From positions 1 through 64,000 of the forward strand of contig JBIQJI010000008.1 of NCBI GenBank assembly GCA_044507605.1: DNA of 64,000 bases. Reading direction: 5' to 3'. A program made the position numbers and the translations under genes. This DNA comes from Thermopolyspora sp044507605. GTDB lineage: Bacteria > Actinomycetota > Actinomycetes > Streptosporangiales > Streptosporangiaceae. Within the stretch, counting starts at the first letter, position 1. Each line of letters starts with the position of its first letter. Shown here in pieces: positions 28,463 to 37,402 of this stretch. The notes below the pieces were generated by a model that saw nothing but the letters and a program-made list of their open reading frames with translations, was not told the origin of the DNA and did not search any database.

Positions 28463-29161
28463 ATGTTCACCCCTCCTCGATTCGAACCTCACTTCGAGGT
28501 GGCCTCGTACGCCCTCGGCGTGCTCGACCCCGCCGACAGCGAGGCGTTCGAAAGTCACCTGCTCGAATGCATGGAGTGCCAGGCCGAACTGCTGGAACTG
28601 CACGAGATCCCGGCGGCCCTCGACCTGATCAAGAGCGGCCCCGCGCCCACGCCGGCGCCGCGCCGCACCGGGGAGGCGGCCGTCGCCACGCTCCTCGACC
28701 GGGTGGCGAGACGGCGCCGCAAGCGCACGCGGGGGCTGTGGCTCGCGGCCGCGGCGGCCGTCACGCTGACCGCGCTGACGCCGCTCGCCGTGCGCGAACT
28801 GTGGCCGGCGCAGCCCGGTGGCGGGCAGGTCGCCGCGCAGACCTTCACGGCGTACAGCCCCGACAAGCACGTGCAGGCGATGGTGTCGCTCAGCCCCAAG
28901 GACTGGGGCACGCAGGTGTCGTTCGAGCTGAGCGGGGTGAGCGGGCCGCTGCGGTGCACGCTGGTGGCCGTGTCGCGCTCCGGCGAGACCGAGACGGTGA
29001 TGAGCTGGCAGGTCAAGGAGGGCCAGGGATACGGCGTGCAGAACAAGCCCGAGCCGCTTCGCCTGACCGGCGGCACGTCATTCGACAAGTCGCAGATCAA
29101 ACGTTTCGAGTTCCGCACCAGTGATGGTCCGGATCTGCTGGACGTGCCCGCGTCCGGCTGA
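28463..29161 (+). CDS. Membrane anti-sigma factor (RskA-like, zinc-finger type)
   Basis: A 232-residue single-pass protein. The cytoplasmic N-terminus has YALGVLDPADSEAFESHLLE and the zinc-anti-sigma motif HLLECMEC (H-x3-C-x2-C), a transmembrane segment WLAAAAAVTLTALTPLAV (residues about 93-112), and an extracytoplasmic beta-rich domain. It lies two bases after the sigma gene and should hold that sigma factor inactive until an envelope signal releases it. Confidence 0.9.
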   Translation: MFTPPRFEPHFEVASYALGVLDPADSEAFESHLLECMECQAELLELHEIPAALDLIKSGPAPTPAPRRTGEAAVATLLDRVARRRRKRTRGLWLAAAAAVTLTALTPLAVRELWPAQPGGGQVAAQTFTAYSPDKHVQAMVSLSPKDWGTQVSFELSGVSGPLRCTLVAVSRSGETETVMSWQVKEGQGYGVQNKPEPLRLTGGTSFDKSQIKRFEFRTSDGPDLLDVPASG

Positions 29162-29363
29162 CCGGTAATACCATTCTTCCGCGTTTTCTCCGGCGACCCG
29201 GATAAACGGACACAACGGACACGACGCGCGTCCTGGTCGATGTGCGAGCAACTGCCCGATTTGTGCATTCCAGGCGGTCGCTCGCCCATTTCAGGCGCTT
29301 TTCGCCGTGTTTCCGGCCGTGTCGCCGCACCCGCCGATCGGCCGATCCGAACCGGTGCCGCCC

Positions 29364-30188
29364 TCAGCGCCGCACCTCCGCACGCAGCGAGGCCCAGAAC
29401 TCGGCGTCCAGCGCGCCGTCCGCGGCGGCGCCGGGCTCACGGACGGGCCGGGTCCTGAGCCCGGCGATGCGCCGGCCCACCGGAACGACACGCCGGCCGA
29501 CCGGGACGACGCGCCTGCCCACCGGGACGACCCTGGTGCCGGCCGCCTTCGGCCGCATCGTCGCCACAAGGCGGACCACGAGTCCCAGACCGACGGCGGC
29601 GAGACAGGCCGAGTAGCTCAGCCCCACCCACAGGGCGGCCGGACGGCCCGCCGTCAAACCGTGGACCAGGGCGATGGGCCAGCACAGGTAGGCGGTGCTG
29701 TGCATCAGCCGCCAGATCCACGGCCGGACGTCCGCGAACCGCACACGGGCCAGCCCCGTCACCGTGACCGCGAGCCAGATCAACGCCGCGAGCGTGCCGA
29801 GACCGACCGCGACCCGGGTCCCCACGAACGGCACGAACGCACTGATCACCGGCGCCGCACCGGCGACGATCTTGAGCAGGACGTGGATTCCGAGGAACCC
29901 GAGGGCGACGAGAGTGATGATCCGATGGGCCACCTGAAAGACGATGCGGAGCCGAATCGACAGAACCAGCCGGTCGGTGGCGGCGAGCCCCCACATGACC
30001 GTGCAGCTCAGGCCGACGAGCGCGAACACGCCCGAATAGAACTCGAGAAAATTCTGCACGGACGCCAGGAGCCCGACGCCTCGCACAGCGACACCGACGA
30101 CCATGGCCGCAGCCGCCAGCCCCCCGCTCAGGAGGAGCGTGGGGACGCTCGACCGTCGCGGGGTCGTTACCACTCGCATTTCCTTCAT
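29364..30188 (-). CDS. Ferric-reductase-like transmembrane heme protein
   Basis: A 274-residue protein with about six spans. Histidines in VAHRIITLVALGFLGIH and in WRLMHSTAYLCWPIALVHGL are placed like the heme-b ligands of ferric-reductase/YedZ-type domains. The last 60 residues are cytoplasmic and hold three tandem copies of RRVVPVG. There is no fused FAD/NAD domain, so an electron-donor partner would be separate. ATG 30188 follows GAGGA. Confidence 0.75.
   Translation of the reverse strand: MKEMRVVTTPRRSSVPTLLLSGGLAAAAMVVGVAVRGVGLLASVQNFLEFYSGVFALVGLSCTVMWGLAATDRLVLSIRLRIVFQVAHRIITLVALGFLGIHVLLKIVAGAAPVISAFVPFVGTRVAVGLGTLAALIWLAVTVTGLARVRFADVRPWIWRLMHSTAYLCWPIALVHGLTAGRPAALWVGLSYSACLAAVGLGLVVRLVATMRPKAAGTRVVPVGRRVVPVGRRVVPVGRRIAGLRTRPVREPGAAADGALDAEFWASLRAEVRR
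29470..29532. repeat. Three 21-bp tandem repeats in the heme-protein gene
   Basis: Three units beginning at 29470, 29491 and 29512 encode RRVVPVG repeats on the minus strand, with a few silent or conservative differences between units. Confidence 0.85.
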
Positions 30189-30279
30189 CCCGTCCTCGTG
30201 AGAGGGGAACCGGCAGTGAGGGTGCCTGTCCGGGGCCTCCGGAACCTGCGCATGAGAACACTAGCGTCACCGCGGACAC

Positions 30280-30291
30280 TCTGGTACCAGA
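30280..30291. promoter_or_regulatory. Perfect 12-bp palindrome upstream of the heme-protein gene
   Basis: TCTGGTACCAGA is fully self-complementary and lies 92 bases upstream of the start at 30188, in the 175-base gap behind the CopD-CtaG gene. A regulator site is plausible; no regulator gene is adjacent. Confidence 0.4.
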
Positions 30292-30363
30292 ACGTTATGA
30301 AAAGTCGGTGATCTTGCGAAACCCACCTTTCGACCGGTCCGTGCTCGGGGCTCGGTGTGGGCG

Positions 30364-32703
30364 CTATGGCCGTCGCGGCCGGGCGGCGGCCCGTCGCGTG
30401 CCGGTCGTGCGGGCCGTGAGGAGCAGCAGCAGGCCGAGGAAGACCACCACGGCGCCGAGACCGCCGATCAACGCGCCCGCTCTCTGGTCGGCGGCGAGCG
30501 CGGCCGACTCGGCGGGCAGGCCGCCGCCCGCCCTGCCGCCCCACATGAGACCGAGTTCGCGGTACCAGGCGGCCCCGACGAGCGGCCCGTTCGCCAGGGC
30601 GGCGGCGCAGAGCACGTGAACGGACAGGCCGGCGAGGAGCAGCCGGGCCCGGGCCCGGGGGCTCACCCGGACCGGATGCGGGTCGGCCGCGAGCGCCACC
30701 CGGAAGTACAGAAAGCCGGTGCCGAGGAAGACGGCCACGGTCAGCAGATGGGCGGCCTTGCTCCACTGGGCCACGGTGTACCAGCCGGTGAGGTAGTAGA
30801 CCGCGAACGGCGCGGCGTAGCAGGCGAACACGACCTCCGGCCGGGCCGCCCACGACGACCTCCCCGCCGCCAGGCCGCGGCCCCACCCCATGCGGGCGGC
30901 GAGCGTCGCGGGGGCCGCGTAGACGAACAGCACGGGTGCCAGAACGGTCACGACGAGCAGTTGCGCCTCACCGGCCGAGAACATCGCCCGCGCGTACGAC
31001 CCGACGCCGCCCACCAGCACCGCCGTCAGCACGGCGAGCCCTCCGAACCAGACGAGCGTCCGCTCCCCCGGCCACGTTCGGCCCCGCCGTCGCAGGGCGC
31101 GGACCCCCATCGGGTACGCCACCGCCGCGCACACGAGCAGGGTCAGCACGAGCGTGTCGGGACGCCACTCGGCGAACAGGCGCGACAAGGCCGGCCCGGG
31201 CACGTCGTACCCGAGCCGCAACCCGATCCACGTCGGCTCCGCCTCACCCGGCGGCGGCGCGCTACGGGACAAGGCGACGGCCAGCCCGACGGTCGCCGCC
31301 ATCACGACGGCCTCGCCGGTGGCGAGCCGCAGGAACGGGCGCGCGGCGCGGCCGGTCACGAGCGCGGCGATGGTGCGGCGCCGATGCAGCAGGCCGAACA
31401 GGCCGAGCACGGCCAGCGCGACGATCTTGGCGGAAAGCAGCAGGCCGTACCGCGACGTCCACAGCAGGCTCACCGAGTCGAGCCGCGTCCACGCCTCCAC
31501 CAGGCCCGACACGGCCGCCGCCGCGAAACAGGCCGACGCGAGCGCGCTGAACCGCGTCACGACCACCGGCAGCTCACCGACCGGGCCCCCGGGCATGCCC
31601 CGCAGGCAGAGCAGGATGGCGGCCAGGCCGCCCACCCACAGCGACACGGCGACGGCGTGCACGATCATCGCCGACACGGCCGCATCGTGGTCCGCCGACG
31701 ACGCCGAATGTCCCGTGTAGACCGGCGGCACCAGCGCGAACACGGCCGCCCCCAGGGCCACCGCGCCGGCCTTCCGCCCCGCGCCGGGTACGGCTCCCTG
31801 TGCCGCCCGGCCGGAGGCCCGCCGGACAAGGCCGGGCGCCTTCCGGGCAAGGCCGGGCACCCGCCGGGCGAGCAGGGCCACGGCCGCCGCGGCCACCAGC
31901 ACGAGGACGTACGCCCGGCACTGCGGGATCGACCAGGCGTACCCCAGCACGCCGGGAGCGGAGCCCAGCCGAGCCGGCGGCACCCCAAGGATGTCGGCCA
32001 GCGTGAGCACCACGGCCAGCAGCGCGGCCACCGCCCAGCCGACGGCCCAGCCCGAGGCCGCCCGCACGCAGCGCACCGCGGCCGAGACCCCGTCCCGGGC
32101 CGAACCCGCAAGCCCGTCTTCGGCCGCTCCCGGGGAGTCATGCCTGCCCGGGGAGTCATACGTGCCCGGGAGGTCGTGCGGGCCTGGGGAGTCATGCGGG
32201 CCCGGGAGGTCGTGCGTGCGGGCCGGGATCAGCAGCAGGCCGGTGGTCAGGGCGCCGACGGTGAGCATGCCGCAGGTGTCCAGGATCAGGCGGGTGAGCG
32301 GCAGGCCCCACGTGACGAGAGGACCGGCCGCCGGCAGCCCGAGGACGCCTCCCCTGGTGCCGCCGCCGAACCACAGCGCGAGCAACAGGACGCCGACCGC
32401 GCAGCCCGCCGCCAGGAGGTGGTACCGGTACCGCCGGAGCCGCGTCCAGGCCGGGGCCCGGTCGGTCCAGGTCTGCCTCCGGGCCCGGTCGGTCCAGGTC
32501 CGGCTCCTGGCCCGGCCGGGTTCTGTCCGGCTTCGGATCCGGTCGGTCCGGGCTCGGCTCTTGGCCCGGCCGATCCAGGCGCGGCTCCGGATCCCGTCGA
32601 TCCAGGTCCGGATCCTGGTTCGACGGCGCTCCGGGGGGACGGCCTCCTCCCGGTCGCCCTGCAGGTCGCCGGGGGTCACCGTGGCCGTTCTTCTCACCGC
32701 CAT
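30364..32703 (-). CDS. CopD / CtaG-family fusion membrane protein
   Basis: A 779-residue protein. After an Arg-rich N-terminal tail come CopD-like spans (SMIVHAVAVSLWVGGLAAIL-type segment, RYGLLLSAKIVALAVLGLFG) and then a C-terminal CtaG/Caa3 assembly domain (SRLFAEWRPDTLVLTLLVCA, QLLVVTVLAPVLFVYAAP, LTGWYTVAQWSKAAH). CopD moves copper across the membrane and CtaG helps load copper into cytochrome oxidase; the fusion is known in actinobacteria. ATG 32703 is chosen by homology; the frame continues upstream but only as a shadow of the next gene. Two unusual repeat inserts are listed separately. Confidence 0.88.
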   Translation of the reverse strand: MAVRRTATVTPGDLQGDREEAVPPERRRTRIRTWIDGIRSRAWIGRAKSRARTDRIRSRTEPGRARSRTWTDRARRQTWTDRAPAWTRLRRYRYHLLAAGCAVGVLLLALWFGGGTRGGVLGLPAAGPLVTWGLPLTRLILDTCGMLTVGALTTGLLLIPARTHDLPGPHDSPGPHDLPGTYDSPGRHDSPGAAEDGLAGSARDGVSAAVRCVRAASGWAVGWAVAALLAVVLTLADILGVPPARLGSAPGVLGYAWSIPQCRAYVLVLVAAAAVALLARRVPGLARKAPGLVRRASGRAAQGAVPGAGRKAGAVALGAAVFALVPPVYTGHSASSADHDAAVSAMIVHAVAVSLWVGGLAAILLCLRGMPGGPVGELPVVVTRFSALASACFAAAAVSGLVEAWTRLDSVSLLWTSRYGLLLSAKIVALAVLGLFGLLHRRRTIAALVTGRAARPFLRLATGEAVVMAATVGLAVALSRSAPPPGEAEPTWIGLRLGYDVPGPALSRLFAEWRPDTLVLTLLVCAAVAYPMGVRALRRRGRTWPGERTLVWFGGLAVLTAVLVGGVGSYARAMFSAGEAQLLVVTVLAPVLFVYAAPATLAARMGWGRGLAAGRSSWAARPEVVFACYAAPFAVYYLTGWYTVAQWSKAAHLLTVAVFLGTGFLYFRVALAADPHPVRVSPRARARLLLAGLSVHVLCAAALANGPLVGAAWYRELGLMWGGRAGGGLPAESAALAADQRAGALIGGLGAVVVFLGLLLLLTARTTGTRRAAARPRRP
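32129..32218. repeat. Five 18-bp repeats encoding a His/Asp/Pro-rich loop in CopD-CtaG
   Basis: Five degenerate 18-bp units (consensus CCCGGGGAGTCATGCGGG) encode copies of HDSPGP-like hexapeptides on the minus strand, in the loop after the second predicted span. Four of five units keep a histidine, which could bind copper; this is a guess from composition. Confidence 0.8.
32456..32617. repeat. Six 27-bp degenerate repeats encoding an Arg-rich tail in CopD-CtaG
   Basis: Six head-to-tail 27-bp units starting GCCCGGTCGGTCCAGGTC encode nine-residue repeats of the type RSRTWTDRA at the cytoplasmic N-terminus. The units diverge but stay in frame. Confidence 0.8.
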
Positions 32704-32999
32704 CCGGGCGGGCCTCCTCTTCGCCCTTGTGGTGCGGGCCGGGCCCGCACCCGCACGTCGTCTCGCCGCCGCTCCCCCGAACGGCCCCGCTTGTGCTCCT
32801 CTGCGGTCGCTTTCCGCCGGCCTCCTCCGCCGGCCCCCTCCGCCGGCCTCCTCCGACGGGGTCCTCCGACGGGGTCCACACCGCCGTGGCCGGGTGCGGG
32901 AGACGGCGACACCGGCCGCAGAGGGTTCCGCGCAACCCTGCCGCGGCCGGCCGGCCGTGGTCCGCTCCCCGCCGGATCGGTCAGGGGACCGGGCCGGGG

Positions 33000-34175
33000 T
33001 CAGTAGCCGTAGCCGTAGCCGCCCGACTTGCCGCTCTTGTGGGCGGACGAGCCGCTGGACCCGCTGGAGCCGCTGGAGCCGGCCGGGCGGATCACGCCGA
33101 GCAGCCCGTGCTGGACCTTCTGGATGCCGGCGGAGAACCAGATGCTGCCCTCGCCGCCGTTCTCCTTGGTGCCGGGCGCGAGGTCCCACAGGCCCTCGAT
33201 CGCGATGGCCCGGCCGTCGGAGCGGCGCAGCGCGCCGAGGTAGCGGCCGTTGTGCGGGTTGTAGGCGTTGATCCAGCCGTCGCCGAAGTTGCCGATGAGC
33301 AGGGCGCCGGAGTAGGCGCCGAAGTTCTTCGGGGCCAGGGTCACGGCCCAGGGGGCGTTGAGGTGGCCGCGGCTGACCAGGCGGCGCACGAACCGGCCCG
33401 AGGGGGTGAAGGCGCTGATGAAGCCGCGTCCCTTGCCGGGCACGACCTTGCCGGTCTTTTGGTCGCGGAGCGCGAAGACCACGACGACCACGTCGCCGAC
33501 GATCTTCACGTTGTACGCGCTGTAGCCCTTGGGCAGGAAGGGGTCGCGGAAGGCATGGTGGCGCAGCTTGACCTTGCGGAAGTCGCCGTCCCACACGTCG
33601 ACACGGTTGTGCGCGAAGTCGGCGCCGAGCAGGAAGTTGCCCTTGTTGGTCTCCATCAGGGCGAGGCCCTTGTAGTCGGCGTTCCTGGTGAACGCCGAGA
33701 TGATCGCGTTGTTCGGATCGACTTCCGCGTTCCAGCCGGTGATCGCGCCGCTCGGGCTGGAGAAGATGAACGTGGCCGGGCCCTTCCCGCCCTTGCCCTT
33801 GATGGTGAAGTCGTCGGAGGTGTTGATGACCTGGCCGGTCGGCGTACCGCCCGGGATCCACACCGTGGTGGGCGTCTTCTTGATCGATCCCTGGCCGCCG
33901 GTGTAGACGGTGGCCGTGCCGGTGCCGGCGTTCGCGACCCAGAGGGTCTTGCCGATCGCGATGCCCCACGGGTTGACGAGCTTGGCGTCGGTGAGCGGGG
34001 CTTTGCCCTTGATGTCCGAGACAAGGGCGATTTCGTCGTACGCCTTGCCGCTCGTCGTGGACGTGCTGTTGGTTGATGTGCTGCTTGACCGCTCAGCGGC
34101 GGCCTGCGCCGGGACAGTACCGGTGATGCCCAGTGCAAGCGCCGCTGCGCAGAGCGTGACGATGCGTGGCCGCAT
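33000..34175 (-). CDS. Secreted TIGR03118-type beta-propeller protein
   Basis: A 391-residue exported protein. The signal peptide is RIVTLCAAALALGITGTVPAQAAA, cleaved after AQA; a Ser/Thr-rich linker follows. The body has the repeated blades of TIGR03118 proteins (LVNPWGIAIGKTLWVANAGT, ALMETNKGNFLLGADFAHNR, HLNAPWAVTLAP, GALLIGNFGDGWINAYNP). It ends in a Gly/Ser stretch and GYGYGY. ATG 34175 follows GGAGG. Function of the family is unknown. Confidence 0.85.
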   Translation of the reverse strand: MRPRIVTLCAAALALGITGTVPAQAAAERSSSTSTNSTSTTSGKAYDEIALVSDIKGKAPLTDAKLVNPWGIAIGKTLWVANAGTGTATVYTGGQGSIKKTPTTVWIPGGTPTGQVINTSDDFTIKGKGGKGPATFIFSSPSGAITGWNAEVDPNNAIISAFTRNADYKGLALMETNKGNFLLGADFAHNRVDVWDGDFRKVKLRHHAFRDPFLPKGYSAYNVKIVGDVVVVVFALRDQKTGKVVPGKGRGFISAFTPSGRFVRRLVSRGHLNAPWAVTLAPKNFGAYSGALLIGNFGDGWINAYNPHNGRYLGALRRSDGRAIAIEGLWDLAPGTKENGGEGSIWFSAGIQKVQHGLLGVIRPAGSSGSSGSSGSSAHKSGKSGGYGYGY

Positions 34176-34370
34176 CAGGCCTCCAATGTCAGTGGCATGC
34201 GCATCGAGTTCGCACGATTGGGGGTGCCGCATGCGTGTGGTGCGGGGGTGTGTCGCCCCGCGCGAACTCCTACGACGCGAGATACGCCGCCGTCGCCGGG
34301 CCGGTTCAGCGGGACCCGCGGAAAATTTCAGCCTGTTCCCGGGCCGGGTTTCACCCGGCCGGAAAAGGGC

Positions 34371-35411
34371 TCAGCACGCGCCGCTGAGGTAGCGTTCGGC
34401 CAGCTCACAGCCGCCGATGGTGTAGCCGGCGCCGAGTTCGCGGGCGATGTCGGCGACCGGGTGCGTGCCGATCCAGGCGATCAGCAGCAGGCGGCGGAAC
34501 AGGACGAACGTCCAGATCTCGGCGGCGTCCTCGTCGGACAGGTGGAGCACCGACCGGTAGCCGCGCAGCCACGAGTCGAGCATGTCGGGCACGCGCGGGT
34601 CGTGCTCGATGAAACTGACGGCGGCGCCGAAGTCGTACATGAACCAGCCGAAGCCGCAGTCGTCGAAGTCGATCACGCTCGTGCCCTGCGGCCCGTCCAC
34701 CAGCAGGTTGGCCAGCCGCAGATCGGCGTGGATCAGGCCGTACCTGGCGGGATCGCGGCCGTACCGGGCGAGGCGTTCGCGCAGGGTCTCCTCCAGCCGC
34801 GACAGCACGGCGGCGGCCTCACGATCGACCCCCACGCCGTCACGCCACCGGCCCCAGCGCGCCTCGCGGCCGAACGCCGCCTCGAAGTCCCAGTGGAACC
34901 GGGTGAACCCGGGCGGGCGGCGCCAGGTGCGCGCATGCCGATGCATACGCGCCGTCATGGCCCCCAGCTCCACGAAGTCCTCGACCAGCCGATGCTCCGG
35001 CGGCTGCGTGCCCGGCAGGAACTCGAACATCACGCAGTGTCGCGGCTCCGCCCCGGGGTCGTCGACCCGCACCACCCGCGACCCGTCGGCCGCGGGCACG
35101 ATCGCGGGCGTACGCACCCCGGCGTCGCGCCGCAGCGCATCGACCCAGTCCAGCTCGGACCGGATCGCGTCGATCGGATGGTAGCCGAGCCGATGCACCC
35201 GCAGGATGGTGGTGCCGGCCGCGGAGTCGACCCGGAACGTTGCGTTCTCCGACACGTTGATCAGGGTCACCTCGGCGTCCGGCGGCAGGTCGTAGCGCCG
35301 CAGCGCGCGCCGGGCCACGCCGGTCACCCGGCCGAGCACCCCGTCGCCCGACAGGTCGTGCGGCGTCGCCGCGCCGCCCACCGGGATCGCCTGGTCCGAA
35401 ACCATGGTCAC
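34371..35411 (-). CDS. Aminoglycoside-phosphotransferase-fold kinase
   Basis: A 346-residue kinase-like protein. The catalytic loop is HADLRLANLL (His228, Asp230, Asn235), with the metal-binding DFDDCGFGWFMYDF at 248-261 and MFEFLPG as hinge. Such proteins phosphorylate small molecules (homoserine kinase/choline kinase-like ThrB2 group); the substrate is not clear. No operon partner. Confidence 0.82.
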   Translation of the reverse strand: MTMVSDQAIPVGGAATPHDLSGDGVLGRVTGVARRALRRYDLPPDAEVTLINVSENATFRVDSAAGTTILRVHRLGYHPIDAIRSELDWVDALRRDAGVRTPAIVPAADGSRVVRVDDPGAEPRHCVMFEFLPGTQPPEHRLVEDFVELGAMTARMHRHARTWRRPPGFTRFHWDFEAAFGREARWGRWRDGVGVDREAAAVLSRLEETLRERLARYGRDPARYGLIHADLRLANLLVDGPQGTSVIDFDDCGFGWFMYDFGAAVSFIEHDPRVPDMLDSWLRGYRSVLHLSDEDAAEIWTFVLFRRLLLIAWIGTHPVADIARELGAGYTIGGCELAERYLSGAC

Positions 35412-35491
35412 GAATCGTACGGGACACGCCTCGTCCGGGACACGCCGGCGTCCGCCTCGCCCGGGCCGATCGATCTATGACGTAGATGGAT

Positions 35492-35510
35492 ACACATGAC
35501 AACCATGTGT
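35492..35510. promoter_or_regulatory. 19-bp operator-like palindrome upstream of the EamA transporter
   Basis: ACACATG-acaac-CATGTGT has perfect 7-bp arms around a 5-base centre, 37 bases before the EamA start and 80 bases before the divergent phosphotransferase. The cognate regulator is not in the window next to it. Confidence 0.6.
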
Positions 35511-35546
35511 TGGACTCATCGGTGTGGCGTGTTGCAGGATCGAGCC

Positions 35547-36479
35547 ATGACCGCGACGACATCGCCGCCTCAGGCGGCGACGCTCAGGGCGCGGGCGGGG
35601 CGCACGGCGCTCACGGCGCTCGCTCCGGCCGTGTGGGGCACCACGTACATCGTCACGACCGAACTGCTCCCCCAAGGCCATCCGATGTTCGCCGCGCTGG
35701 CCCGCTCCCTGCCTTCGGGCCTCGCGGCGCTGCTCCTCGCCCGCGCCCTGCCTCGCGGCTCCTGGTGGTGGAAATCGGCGGTGCTCGGCACCCTGAACAT
35801 CGGCCTGTTCTTCCCGCTGCTCTTCGTCGCCGCCGAACGCCTGCCCGGCGGCGTCGCCGCCACGCTGGGCGCGATCCAGCCGATCATCGTGGCCGTCCTG
35901 GTGGTGGCCGTGCTGGGCGAACCGCTCTCCACCTGGCGGGTCGGCTGGGGCGTGGCCGGAGTGGCCGGGGTGGGCATGGTGGTGCTCGGCCCCGCCGCCG
36001 CCCTCGACTCCGCCGGAATCATCGCCGGGCTGGCCGCGTCGTTCTCCATGGCCATGGGCGTCGTGCTCACGAAACGGTGGGGACGCCCCCAAGGAGTGAG
36101 CGACGTGGCCCTCGCCGGGTGGCAGCTCGCGGCCGGCGGACTGGTGCTCCTGGTCCCCACCCTCGCGTTCGAAGGCGTGCCCGCCCACATCGACGGTCGC
36201 GCCCTGACCGGGTACATCTGGCTCGGGCTGGCCGGCGGCCTCATCGCCTACATCCTCTGGTTCGCGGGCATCCGCCGCCTGCCCGTCACCGCCACCTCAC
36301 TGCTCGGGCTGCTCTCGCCCCTCGTCGCGGCGGCCCTCGGCGCGTTGCTGCTCGGACAGACCCTCACACCGGTGCAGGTGGCCGGCTTCGTGCTGGCGCT
36401 CGCCGCGATGCTGGCCGGCCAGCTCACACCCCCTGCCAGGAAGGCGGTGCCGGGGTCCGCGCCCGTACCCGGCCGGTGA
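35547..36479 (+). CDS. EamA/DMT-family transporter
   Basis: A 310-residue inner-membrane exporter with ten predicted spans in two EamA repeats (first LAPAVWGTTYIVTTELLP, second ASFSMAMGVVLTKRWG, LLSPLVAAALGALLLGQTL). ATG 35547 follows AGGA at seven bases. Members export amino acids, metabolites or drugs; the substrate is unknown. Confidence 0.9.
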   Translation: MTATTSPPQAATLRARAGRTALTALAPAVWGTTYIVTTELLPQGHPMFAALARSLPSGLAALLLARALPRGSWWWKSAVLGTLNIGLFFPLLFVAAERLPGGVAATLGAIQPIIVAVLVVAVLGEPLSTWRVGWGVAGVAGVGMVVLGPAAALDSAGIIAGLAASFSMAMGVVLTKRWGRPQGVSDVALAGWQLAAGGLVLLVPTLAFEGVPAHIDGRALTGYIWLGLAGGLIAYILWFAGIRRLPVTATSLLGLLSPLVAAALGALLLGQTLTPVQVAGFVLALAAMLAGQLTPPARKAVPGSAPVPGR

Positions 36480-36540
36480 GGCGGCCCGCGCAGCGGGCGT
36501 GCCGCGCCCGCCCGGCGCGCGGCGGCACCACGCGAGAGGC

Positions 36541-36567
36541 CCGGCTCCCCCTCCGAGAGGGAGCCGG
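36541..36567. terminator. Bidirectional terminator between EamA and ferredoxin genes
   Basis: CCGGCTCCC and GGGAGCCGG form a perfect 9-bp stem, extended inward by CTC/GAG, between two convergent genes. Confidence 0.75.
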
Positions 36568-36574
36568 CGGGACG

Positions 36575-36766
36575 TCACTCGATGGACAAGGCCCCCGAAG
36601 GGCACAGCTGCACCGCTCGGCGGGCCAGATCCTCCTGGTCGGGGCGAGGTTCGGGAGTGAGGACGATGACCGTGCCGTCCTCCTCGCTCTGGTCGAACAT
36701 GTCGGAGGCGGTCAGCGCGCACATTCCGGCGCCGATGCATACGTTGGTGTCTGCCTTGATCTTCAT
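36575..36766 (-). CDS. 3Fe-4S type ferredoxin
   Basis: A 63-residue electron carrier. Cys10 and Cys16 (CIGAGMC) and Cys55 (CPSGALSIE) give three ligands, the pattern of 3Fe-4S or variant 4Fe-4S ferredoxins that serve cytochromes P450. ATG 36766 follows GAGAGGG. No cytochrome P450 or reductase gene is next to it, so its partner must be elsewhere. Confidence 0.9.
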   Translation of the reverse strand: MKIKADTNVCIGAGMCALTASDMFDQSEEDGTVIVLTPEPRPDQEDLARRAVQLCPSGALSIE

Positions 36767-37402
36767 AACCCTCTCCTCTACCGGTCCTGCCAGACCACCG
36801 GCAACCGATGAACGCCCCGGCCCCTCGTGACGGTCCGCATCGGCGTCCCGGCGGGCGCACGGCCGAGCACGGACCCGGGCAACAACGGCGCGCGTTACGT
36901 CCGGTGGCGATGCGAGCCGCTCGGCAGAATCGAACGTGGCCATGCGCCCGATGAAACGCGCCACCGAATCCGGACCATCGGCGATCGTCTGGCCATGGCG
37001 TCTCCTGCGGGATCGCCTCCTCGCGATGACTCCTTGTGCAACGTGCTGTCTGTCCACTTCCATGGAACACCATTCGGGGTCGATTCCGGTCATCGTCCCC
37101 ATGCGGCATCCGGCCAAGGCATGGGGCTTGACGAACGCCCGAAGGCCCGCTGCCGACCGAAGGCCCGGCGAACGACGACACCCCACGGGGCCAAGGCCCG
37201 ATGAGCGGCCAACGTCCCACGGCCGGCCGAAGACCTGGCGACCGACCCAGGAGCCTGGTGGGTGACCCGAGCCGGCAAGCGATCAAAGACCCCACGGAGG
37301 CCGGCACCCCACGAGCGGCCGAAGGCCCGGCGGGTGGCGGAGGCCCGCCGTGCGGCCGAAGGTCGGGCAGGTGGTCGAAGGCTCTCCGATCGGCTGGTGG
37401 GC
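36767..37402. other. Long non-coding stretch with degenerate repeats
   Basis: About 640 bases between ferredoxin and ribokinase genes without a convincing gene. From about 37130 to 37390 the plus strand is a degenerate array with cores like CGGCCGAAGGCCCGGCG recurring at 37139, 37160, 37313 and 37359. The part 36767-37100 may hold the ferredoxin promoter. Frames spanning it lack family resemblance. Confidence 0.55.

Noticed and set aside
30364..33969. Extension of the CopD-CtaG frame to 1201 residues
   Set aside because: The added N-terminal part lies opposite-frame over the TIGR03118 gene and reads as Arg/Gln/His-rich nonsense; homology begins near 32703.
36575..37186. Extension of the ferredoxin to 203 residues
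   Set aside because: A 63-residue ferredoxin with its own ribosome site explains the conserved part. The extra sequence is Arg-rich without any P450 or other domain.
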